From contig JAYKXP010000190.1 of assembly GCA_037176845.1 (NCBI GenBank), positions 1 to 64,000 on the forward strand: a stretch of 64,000 bases of DNA, given 5' to 3'. The notes under the pieces are model-generated. The model was not told where the DNA came from, searched no databases, and worked only from the letters and a program-made list of their open reading frames with translations. Positions 55,951-64,000 of this stretch are shown here, one piece after another. This stretch comes from Paramarasmius palmivorus (Eukaryota; Basidiomycota; Agaricomycetes; Agaricales; Marasmiaceae). The translations under genes and the position numbers were made by a program. The number at the start of each line of letters is the position of its first letter. Positions within the stretch are counted from its first letter, which is position 1.

Positions 55951-57384
55951 TCATATAGTACTAATTGCGCACCGTATTCCCTTCCGAGAGAGTTGTTTGA
56001 TCCTCTCCGCAATCGAGGCATCTAAAAATGGTTGAGCAGCCCATTCAATTGTGTGCTTGAGCTCTGCATGCGTCAACCTGGTAACTCCGATCCCCGCATT
56101 CCTAGACTCGACCATATCCAAGAACGCAGTGGCATACTCGGGTGTTATGGGTGAGTCGTACTCGAGCAGACGAAGTTCCGTTAGCTTGGGGGCCAGGAAA
56201 ACTTGGGATGTGTCCGTGATTGTGAGGCTTTGAATGAGATGGAGGATATATTCTGATTCATTGTCGTCCTCCGAGTATACCGCGATCGCAAAATGATGCA
56301 AATTAGGACAAATTTGAAGAATGTCCCTGCATAATGTTCGGTGCATACTCTGAGGCCCTGCTATCAGCACCAATTTCTGCAACGATGCAGAAAAGCATTG
56401 GATAGCTGCATTGACAGCTGAAGTAAGACCCGTAAGGTCCATATTTTCGTCGTACGAAATGTCCAACGTGAATATTTGTAATGCGGGTAACGAAAATTGC
56501 GCAAGTGAGCTCACGATCCGGACAAGCCAATTCGCGCGTATTGTAAGTTCTCGCAGTGACGAATGAACGACAACATTCGGTGGTGGAGAACCATCTTCAA
56601 GTGATGCCACCTCCAAGTTCTTCAAATTTGGGCAGAACCGGAGGAGATCGGCCATTTCGGTAATTTTCAATTTATGGCTACGAACGGTCGTGAGCTGGTG
56701 GCAGGGAAGAACTTCTGGGGCGACAAATGTGGGTGATCCCACCGTCGCTAGCTTCGGTGCGTTCTTCAGGGCGCGCGAGAACCCATGAAAGGCAGGAGTT
56801 TCCAGGAACAGTGCAGTCAATGAAGCATCCGTGATTAAGGTGTGTAGGTGAGGAAAGGCAAAGGATTCATCACATTGTGCGGTCTTAGCAAGCGCTGACC
56901 AGTCCCCATAAAATGTAAAGTCTCCGCATCTCTGTAATTCCGGAATGATCATGCTCAGAAGATCGATGGCAAAGGTTGATCTCAACGCAGTAGGCTCGGC
57001 AAGAAGCTTTATGCGTAATGGGTGCAAGCCTGCATTTTCAAGGTGAACCTTCACGATGTGTCGAGCCTTCCCATGGACATGAGCTGTGTCAATATAGATA
57101 GATGCCCACAGACTGGGCCGCGAACGGATCGTTCTTCTCCAATGAGCGCACACTTGGGATAGCGGAAGGGATATCGAACAAATATTCAACAAGGACATAG
57201 TCAAGGAATATTTGGAAGATTCGTGAACGATTCTGAAAATCGTGTCGAGAATCTCCGTGGGTATCGTCTCTATCGGTGGAAGCAGGGAACGTTCTTGAGC
57301 GACCTGTCCAGTCAGAGCGAGGGCTGAGTGCATCGGACCATCCACAGAAGCGTCGTCTTCGTTAAAAAGCGCTGTCTGGGGCAT
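55951..57384 (-). CDS. F-box/LRR-like protein, 477 aa (paralog 2)
   Basis: Intronless frame from ATG 57384 (MPQTALFNEDDASVDGP). The F-box core is LLPPIETIPTEILDTIFRIV and LPLSQVCAHWRRTIRSRPSLW. Leucine-rich segments include CGDFTFYGDWSALAKTAQ, CPNLKNLEV and LPALQIFTLD, with the conserved ending ERIKQLSRKGIRC. Its closest visible relatives are paralogs 1 and 3 in this window. It is intact, so presumably functional as a substrate adaptor. Confidence 0.88.
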   Translation of the reverse strand: MPQTALFNEDDASVDGPMHSALALTGQVAQERSLLPPIETIPTEILDTIFRIVHESSKYSLTMSLLNICSISLPLSQVCAHWRRTIRSRPSLWASIYIDTAHVHGKARHIVKVHLENAGLHPLRIKLLAEPTALRSTFAIDLLSMIIPELQRCGDFTFYGDWSALAKTAQCDESFAFPHLHTLITDASLTALFLETPAFHGFSRALKNAPKLATVGSPTFVAPEVLPCHQLTTVRSHKLKITEMADLLRFCPNLKNLEVASLEDGSPPPNVVVHSSLRELTIRANWLVRIVSSLAQFSLPALQIFTLDISYDENMDLTGLTSAVNAAIQCFSASLQKLVLIAGPQSMHRTLCRDILQICPNLHHFAIAVYSEDDNESEYILHLIQSLTITDTSQVFLAPKLTELRLLEYDSPITPEYATAFLDMVESRNAGIGVTRLTHAELKHTIEWAAQPFLDASIAERIKQLSRKGIRCAISTI

Positions 57385-57942
57385 GTTCAGTCTTTTGCTG
57401 CTGGGAATTGAGGGCTGTCAGCTAGGTTTCCATGAACTTGCTCGGGGTACAGGACTTACCGGATACACGTGGATTGGTCGAATTCAGTATGTCTCTTCTG
57501 CTTCAATCCCCAGTAAGAGGACTGGTATTCAAAGGATATATTTCGCCTACGAGCACCAGTTTGAGAGTGGCTAATCGGAATCAATGGTGAGCTGGCTACG
57601 GGTTTGTTGGCAGGATACTTACTCTATGCCGAGCGAGTAAGAGTCTGCAGCGCTAGTTTGGTGTATTTCCTCAAGATATGAGACCTGCTTGGAGGTTGAG
57701 GAAAGGAACGAGGGATAGAGCCAGAGTTTTTATCGCTGGCAACGGGCACGATGGAAGAAGAGAGTAAGCCAGAGAGACAAGTGCCGCCGGCATTTCTGTC
57801 GGCTCCATCCACGAGTCTGACTCCGTCTCTTCTCAAGGATTTGTGCAGTCATAGAAATGAGAACATGTAAACTGAGATTGATCATGACAATTCGTTACAA
57901 AAACACAAGACATGTACATAAAGCCAATGTCCGCTTCCGAGT
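57385..57942. other. 5' flank of F-box paralog 2 and duplicated block
   Basis: 57385-57570 is the shared F-box upstream block; 57620-57840 is the block also found at 39380-39540, 46965-47170 and 48360-48540. No gene is recognised. Confidence 0.55.
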
Positions 57943-58527
57943 TTACAAAAGGCCGTCTACAAGCCCTTCAACGCCTCCAACAACACCAGATAACAGCCCA
58001 GTAATAGTACCAGTCGCCCCACCGAGGTCAGCCTGTTGACAATTTCCTGCGTTGACGTTGATCACGCCGTCTGAAATTTTACAAGTCAGCAATACTTCCG
58101 AATGAAGATGATAAACCAAACGTACTCTGGTTGTTCTCGTTCTTGCAGCAATACACGTCTCCAGAGTTACTGTAAACGAAAAAATCAATCTAGAGTTTCC
58201 CAGAGTGATAACAGAGACATACCAAGTATCACTCAACAAGCAGTTTGCAATGCCGCCGTTGCAGCAGTACGCCTTGCCGCCACTGCTACACACAGGACCG
58301 CTAGGTGGCGGGGGTGGAGGTGTAGGTGTATGAGTGGGAGGTGGTGGTGGGTTGGTAGTGGTGTGCGTAGGAGGTGGAGGAGGCGGTGGAGGCGGGGTGG
58401 TATGCGTAGGTGGTGGAGATGGTGGGTTGGTAGTGGTAGGTGGACAACCGCACTGGGGAACAGGGCCTGCTACGACGATAACAGTGGGGATGAGAGCGAC
58501 AAGGAGAGAGAGGGCTTTGAGTTGCAT
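57943..58527 (-). CDS. hydrophobin-like secreted protein with Pro-rich insert, 158 aa
   Basis: Exons 58527-58223, 58169-58126 and 58070-57943 (introns 53 and 55 bp) give 158 residues. A signal peptide (MQLKALSLLVALIPTVIVVAG) precedes a Pro/Thr/Asn-rich region of ~60 residues. The same compressed eight-cysteine pattern as the paralog at 53972 follows, with the fifth Cys completed at the first splice. The end is short and Gly-rich (TGTITGLLSGVVGGVEG). It lacks the long Gly/Val repeat tail of the other copy. Class is uncertain because Cys3-Cys5 spacing fits neither hydrophobin class. Confidence 0.75.
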   Translation of the reverse strand: MQLKALSLLVALIPTVIVVAGPVPQCGCPPTTTNPPSPPPTHTTPPPPPPPPPTHTTTNPPPPPTHTPTPPPPPPSGPVCSSGGKAYCCNGGIANCLLSDTWYVSVITLGNSRLIFSFTVTLETCIAARTRTTRVRLVYHLHSEVLLTCKISDGVINVNAGNCQQADLGGATGTITGLLSGVVGGVEGLVDGLL

Positions 58528-59534
58528 GATGTCTGATGTACGAATGGGCTTGAGGACTGAACCGAGTCGTTGACTGGAGATTGTTGGTCTTGAATGGCTG
58601 GTTTTTATACCCAAAGTCGCGCGCTAGGATCTTGTGCATGGTTTGAGGAAAGACCGGTTAGAAATCGAGGGCAGGTGAAACCTTTCACGTCGATTGTTGA
58701 TTTCGATTAGAGACTAGTCAACCGGAGCTGGAATTCAGGCTGAATTCTCGAGACATTTGAGTAGGCTGAGACTGTCACCCGGCGACTTGCAGGTGCACAC
58801 ACGAAAAACGAACTCGATGAGGGGCTGAAACCTTCCATAAACAGAGTCTGAAAGTAAAGAAGTTCGTCAGGGTCATGAGCAGCACACAGAATGAAGAACA
58901 AGAAATGTTTTGGTGATCTTCTCCGTTCTCGAACATGTAGAATGTGGGCAGTGCAGATTCGAAGTAGTTGATACTGCGGCATTCCTGTCGAATGAAAACC
59001 AGACATTCGATAAATAGCCAGAACTGAAGCTGAAGTGGGATGTCTGCTTCGGTACATGTATTAAAGAGAACCGCGAATAACCCACCTACAACCAAAATAA
59101 AGGCTCTATTTTTACCCGCAACCTCCAGGAATATGCCTGAACATCCCCTCGTTTGTAACCTTTAAAGTGCTTCGACGAAAAGGCTGCCGTTTCCCAAGAG
59201 TTGTCTTGAATATCTCGACGAGGAAACTCGTGTCGATGTCTCGAACGGCTGGGTACAAAGCCTACAGCTGCAAATTGGTGTGTTCAATAACCCATGTAGG
59301 AGGAGCAGTGAATGTTTCATGATGGGAGAGAGCAAGTCGCGTCGACCTAGCATCATTTCGCATTCACAGATTTTCATATACAGCTGTATGAACCCACTGC
59401 AACCATCATGTATCCGACCTTTACAAGTATTCTACAAGCCCTTTCCATACCGTGGTGAAACAAAATATGCATACAATGTATCGTAGTGTGCTAAGTACAA
59501 TACAACATGGGACAAGAATGTGGTCAAGGCACGA
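58528..59534. other. 5' flank of the hydrophobin-like gene and spacer
   Basis: 58528-59160 is similar to 54785-55420. No convincing gene; short frames on both strands are unrelated to known families. Confidence 0.5.
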
Positions 59535-61031
59535 TTAATCTCGTATAGCGCCAATTTCGCAGTGTATTTCCTTCCGAGAGAGTAGTTTGACCCTCTCCAC
59601 AATCGAGGAATCAGAGATACAGCTATCGGTGTAGTCCAACCCAGGTTGAGCGAACTCTCGACGTGTGTACTTGAGCTCTGCATCCGTCAACCTGGTAACC
59701 CCAATCCCCGCACTCCTAGACTCGACCATGTTCAAAAAAGCAGTGGCATAATCGGCCGTCATCCGGGATCCGTACTCGCGCACACCAAGTTCTGTGAGCT
59801 TGGGGGCTAGGAAAGCTTGGGATGTGTCCGTGATTGTGAGGCTTTGGATGAGATGAAGGATATATTCTGATCCACTGTCATCCTCCGAGTATACAGCGTC
59901 GACCTCGACCGCAAAACGATGCAAATTGGGACAGACGTGAAGAATGTCTGTGAAGAATGTTCGACGCATGTTCAGAGACCCTGCTACCAGCATCAATTTC
60001 CGCAACGATGCAGAAAAGCATCGAATAATTGTAATGACAGCTGAGGTAGGATCTGTAAAGATCAGACCGCTGGTCTCCATGTTCAACGTGAACGTTTGTA
60101 ATGCGGGAAACGAAAATCGCGCAAGTGGGCTAACGACTTCGACGAGCCAATCCGCGTCGATGTGTATCGTGAGCTCTTGCAGCGACGAATGTACGATAAC
60201 ATTCGGTGATGGATCTGGGCCGGCTAGAAGGAACACTACCTCCAGGTTCTGCAAATTGGGGCAGGACCGGAGGATACGGGCAACTTGAGCAACTTCCAGT
60301 TCGCTTCCGCAAACGGTCGTGAGCTGGTAACAAGGAAGAACCGCTAGGGAGACGATGCCGGCTATGTTGACCTTTGCGAGCTTCGGTGCGGTCTTCAGGG
60401 CACGCGAAAACCATAGAAAGGTTGGAGGTACCAGTCCGATTCCGTCTATTAGTGCACTCAAGCAAGTATCCGAATCTAAGGAGCGTAGATGAGGAAAAGC
60501 GAAGGAACGTTGTATAGGCGCGACTTGGGCAAGCTCTTCCCATTCCCCATGGAATGCGAGTTCTTCGCATCTCCGTAATTCCGGAACGATCATGCGCAGA
60601 ACATCGCTACCAAAGGTGGTGCTTGGTGGAAACTGACTACTGTGGGCGACAAGTCTGATCCGCAGTGGCTGCGAGCCTGCATTCTCGAGGTGAACCTTCA
60701 CGATGTGTCGAATCTCCCCACGGACACAGTTTGCGTCAATACAAATGGATGCCCATAGATTAGGCCGTGAACGAATCGTCCTTCGCCAACGAGAGCACAC
60801 TTGGGATAGCGGGAGGAATAGCGAATAGGGATCCGAGTGGTACATACTTAAGGAATATTCGGCAGATTCGTGGATGAATGTGAAAATCGTGTCGAGAATC
60901 TCCGTGGGTATCCTCTCTATCAGCGGAAGCAGAGAACTTTCGTGAGCGGCCTGCCCAATCAGAGCGAGGGCTGAGGCTACAGAATAGCTCAAAAAAGCAT
61001 CATGCTCATTACATGAGGCTAATTGGGACAT
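59535..61031 (-). CDS. F-box/LRR-like protein, 498 aa (paralog 3)
   Basis: Intronless frame from ATG 61031 (MSQLASCNEHDAFLSYS). The F-box core is LLPLIERIPTEILDTIFTFI and LPLSQVCSRWRRTIRSRPNLW. The leucine-rich region includes CEELAFHGEWEELAQVAPIQ, CPNLQNLEVVFLL and FPALQTFTLNM. It is about 20 residues longer than the paralogs, with an insertion near the C terminus (DYTDSCISDSSIVERVKLL). It shares its 5' flank with the other copies. Confidence 0.88.
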   Translation of the reverse strand: MSQLASCNEHDAFLSYSVASALALIGQAAHESSLLPLIERIPTEILDTIFTFIHESAEYSLSMYHSDPYSLFLPLSQVCSRWRRTIRSRPNLWASICIDANCVRGEIRHIVKVHLENAGSQPLRIRLVAHSSQFPPSTTFGSDVLRMIVPELRRCEELAFHGEWEELAQVAPIQRSFAFPHLRSLDSDTCLSALIDGIGLVPPTFLWFSRALKTAPKLAKVNIAGIVSLAVLPCYQLTTVCGSELEVAQVARILRSCPNLQNLEVVFLLAGPDPSPNVIVHSSLQELTIHIDADWLVEVVSPLARFSFPALQTFTLNMETSGLIFTDPTSAVITIIRCFSASLRKLMLVAGSLNMRRTFFTDILHVCPNLHRFAVEVDAVYSEDDSGSEYILHLIQSLTITDTSQAFLAPKLTELGVREYGSRMTADYATAFLNMVESRSAGIGVTRLTDAELKYTRREFAQPGLDYTDSCISDSSIVERVKLLSRKEIHCEIGAIRD

Positions 61032-61646
61032 GTTCGCTCTTTTGTTGCTAGGAATCGCGACCTGTCAACTAGAAATCTTGCTCAAGATAAAGAACTTACC
61101 GGATGCACGGGGTGATTGCTCGATCAATACAAAATGTCTCCTCTACTCCAATTCCCAGCTAGAGTACAGGATACTCTGGTATTGAAGGGTAGGATATGCC
61201 TAGAGGATCAGCGTGAACAATCGAAATCGTAATTCGTAAATTTGAGCTGTCGACAGGATTGTTGTTTAGATCTGAAGGTATAGAGTCAATGCCATGAATA
61301 TAAAGTGCAAATATAGCTGGTATTTGACCTGCATGAACAGTGCTATAGCAGGAATATCTGGGCACTGAAGCTTGAAGTTGAAGTACTGGCGGTGATGAGG
61401 AACCCGTGTTTGGGTGTCCTTTGCACGTGTTCAAGTTCCCACAGGGCAGCTGGCTGGAGATGTCAAAGTGGGGTCTCTGAAGTGCCACTTGTAGAGACTC
61501 AGAGACAACTCTTCTGATATCGTAGGGACAGACTTTCAAATAAAGAGCGAAAACTTTAAGGACTAGATAAGATATTAAAACGCGTAAGAGAGTGGTAAGG
61601 AAGGGTCCGTTAGAGGAAAGAAAGTAATGTATGTATGATTGACTCC
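61032..61646. other. 5' flank of F-box paralog 3 and duplicated block
   Basis: 61032-61230 is the shared F-box upstream block; 61250-61460 matches 48120-48340 and 53480-53690. No gene is seen before the oxidase stop at 61647. Confidence 0.55.
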
Positions 61647-63519
61647 CTACTCGAACTTGAAGCCACCAGCCAATCCCATTACATTTTGGGGATCAACGCG
61701 CCGTTTGATCTCTCTTAGCCTCTCCAAGTTATCGCCGTACAACAACTCCAAAGGCGTATCAGCCGGAGCATAGTTATTGTAGATGATGTCATCCGCAAAA
61801 CTCTGCTCTTCTGCGATAGCACGAGCTTGGATCGCCTGTTTTGCTTCGCTAATGGCATTAAAGAAGAAATCGTCATCCGCGGAATCGGGCCAGTATCCCT
61901 CTACTCCGGTCGGACATACAAACCTGCCTGGAGGATTTGGGTACGCAGAATCCGTGCTATGAGCATTCGGCTGTGCGAATGGCTCAGATATCACGCCGAG
62001 CATTTCAAAGACACGATTGTTGGCTGCAGCGTCAGAGATGACTTTCTCAAGCTGTGCTTTCATCTCGTCAAGGATGCCGACAGTGTAGCGTGAAACGGGG
62101 ATGACGTCGCGGAAATCGCTTTTGGATTTCATCTCAGTGAAAGTGAATTAAAGGGGTACATCAGGAACATACCGTGGCGGGTTCAAGGATCCAATGCCAC
62201 CGCTGAGAGTGTCTACGGCTTCTGTTAGGCCCATAGTGCGAGATAAAGTCACAACAGCGCCAGGTACGTTGAGGAACTCGTCAAAGACACCACTGGGTGG
62301 TGTTGGCCCATCATAAAATAGGTTTACCAATAGAGTGGTCTAGAGCACTATCAGTAAGGCGCGTCATATTACAATATTGAAGAGTACCTGATTGAAGCTC
62401 GTAGCAGTGTAGAGAGTAAGAGCGACCGCTTTCAAGTCTGTGTTGTTAAAACTGAAGTTCTCGGTAGCCCTGTGAACGGCATCGCTGGCGTTGAGCGGAT
62501 AAACAACTGTACCGCCCTAGAAAAACATTGTTAGTGCATGCAATGTATAGGCAACAGGATGCTCACCCAAACATCCGTCTGTGGGAATACATTCAATGTA
62601 AACGACGTTACGATCCCGAAGTTGTTGAAACCGCCCTAGAGAGCGTTGAGTCAGCATCAAGCATCGGACAATCACAAGCACGCACTTTAAGAGCGAAGAA
62701 TAGATCGGGGCTACTTTGCTCCTTCACTTCTATGAACGTCCCATTGGGCAAGACAAGGTCGTAAGCGACCACAGTGTCAATGGCAAGACCATACTGGTCA
62801 GTGAAATAACTATAACCCCCGCCTAACACGAAACCAGCAACACCTTTCAAAAGCCTGGTAAACGACATTTCTCTTTCAGCAAAAACATAAATTCGTACCG
62901 ACATTAGGAACTCTCCCTCCAACCGCTTTCACACCGTGGGGTTCCAAAGCCGCAAAAACCTCACCCCAAGTCAGACCGGCACCAATCTTCGCCGTCGATT
63001 GATTTTCGTTGTATTCCACGCTGTTGAATCTCGACATTGAGATCTGGACGCCCGGAGTTGAGCTGAACCCGGCATTAGATGTATGTCCTCCGCCCTTGAC
63101 CTACGTTGTTATCAGCAGGACGTTCTAGCGTAGAAGTAAAAGACTTACACCAAAAGGAGACTGGGTATCGCCAGAAGCCACAGCGCGGAGCTTTAACCAT
63201 GTCAGCTGCAGTCATCGGTATACTGAAAAAGAACACGTACGATGACAGCAACATCATCGGGCGATTCTGGTTGCACTGAGCAAGTCGAGTTTTGAGAAGC
63301 GATCTGCGTCCAATGCTTGTTGTCACTTGTATATTCCTCCGAACCTGGGAAGTTGTGAACCGTGAGGTTTAGATGCGCGAACAAAGACAACACACCTGGG
63401 AAGAAGACACGGCCGGGGAGTGCGCTTTGTAGAGCATTGCATGCTGCTGTAGATGTGCCATAGACAAATTTTGCACCGAGCAGCGAAAGGGATGTGATGG
63501 TAAGAAGTTGATGTTTCAT
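61647..63519 (-). CDS. secreted FAD-linked oxidase, PCMH/BBE type
   Basis: ATG at 63519 opens a signal peptide (KHQLLTITSLSLLGAKFVYG). Short introns separate the exons. Readable segments in order are RVFFPG/SEEYTSDNKHW, NSTCSVQPESPDDVAVI, LKLRAVASGDTQSPFGVK and GGGHTSNAGFSSTPGVQISM, where the His is the expected site of covalent FAD attachment. They continue with IGAGLTWGEVFAALEPHGVK, GVAGFVLGGGYSYFTDQYGL, GGFNNFGIVT, TTLLVNLFYDG and the C-terminal BBE domain ending YGDNLERLREIKRRVDPQNV, then the stop at 61649-61647. Family members oxidise carbohydrates or alkaloid-like substrates with release of hydrogen peroxide; the substrate is unknown. The second bicovalent Cys of some members could not be identified. 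The junction near 62140-62170 is ambiguous. Confidence 0.85.
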
Positions 63520-64000
63520 GGTAAGGGGCTGGTTTGCATCGTTGGATGACCGCAGGTTTTTATACTGGGGCAATAGTGATGACCTGGCCATTATGTCAAC
63601 AGATTGTTGCCCAGAAACAAGCCGACTCTCAACGGGCCTGGCTGCCCGATTATTAGAATCAGTGTCTCGAAAATAGGCGCAGGGAGCACATACTCACACG
63701 AGCGACGGATAACATCCGTCAATAATTGGAATCGCCTGATACTTGATATGTCTCCGATGTCCATCACTGCGCCGCCTGTGTACACTTGACTAGTGAGCAG
63801 CCACTATTACTGAACACGGATGAATGTATGAACGCAGTATGTGCGCAGTCTTGACAAAATATCGTACGCCGCGTGAGAAACGTAGTGGTTCAGGTATTCG
63901 GGTCCCGGGAGCTGGCCGTTTAGCGATGATATTGAGGATCAGAGCTTCAATTCTGATCTAAACGTTCATCTCTTCCCAACCCTCCCAGTAGATACCGGCG
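63520..64000. other. upstream region of the oxidase gene to window end
   Basis: A TTTTTATACTGG word near 63555 (TATA-like on the minus strand as CCAGTATAAAAA) is a plausible core promoter for the oxidase. Beyond it no gene is recognised. Confidence 0.45.

Noticed and set aside
63591..63785. Small hydrophobic minus-strand protein upstream of the oxidase
   Set aside because: Short, overlapped by an opposite-strand frame, unrecognised, and lying in the likely promoter region.

Overview
The window looks like accessory, repeat-rich nuclear DNA of an agaricomycete (mushroom-forming basidiomycete). The reasons are short introns of about 38-65 bp, a TKL-type kinase with an HGDLKG catalytic loop, F-box/LRR paralogs, eight-cysteine hydrophobin-like secreted proteins, a NACHT NTPase (NLR), a BBE-type FAD oxidase, and Ty3/Gypsy and Ty1/Copia LTR elements. 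No rRNA gene, CRISPR array or bacterial-style operon is visible.

Layout. 1-3899: 5' end of a minus-strand Ty3/Gypsy element (pol cut by the window edge, gag, one 521-bp LTR), inserted into a Copia-type copy whose 3' half follows at 3900-5807. 5808-6967: spacer with a tRNA-derived SINE-like sequence. 6968-14137: a Copia-type element carrying a second, younger copy of the same family at 9552-13147; both have 5-bp target duplications that I could read directly. The family encodes only a Gag-like protein with a zinc knuckle. 14842-19593: two minus-strand genes, one conserved-looking but unknown, the other a TKL kinase whose reading frame continues into a Zn(II)2Cys6 DNA-binding domain.

20020-39405: a ~5-kb cassette occurs twice in inverted orientation (20020-25060 and 34180-39405). 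It flanks ~9 kb holding an NLR with four tandem post-NACHT modules, a broken GH47 mannosidase, a partial third cassette copy and an intact metallo-beta-lactamase-fold hydrolase. Each arm carries a small gene and two membrane-protein genes. The small gene begins with a motif that matches the N terminus of the NLR. 40352-44573: an agaricomycete-type unknown gene and a frame-disrupted ankyrin/MYND gene. 45770-47530: another partial, rearranged cassette copy.

47640-61031: a segmental-duplication array of minus-strand F-box genes (three full, one truncated), two hydrophobin-like genes and debris of the metallo-hydrolase gene, with a gene-poor stretch at 50.7-53.7 kb holding inverted repeats and an LTR-like promoter. 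61647-63519: a secreted FAD-linked oxidase gene.

Recurrent themes are CGA-to-TGA stop codons in the retroelements, consistent with CpG methylation and deamination, and local duplication of fast-evolving gene families around an NLR. Exon boundaries were assigned by eye from GT-AG sites and frame continuity; functions are inferred from motifs only.
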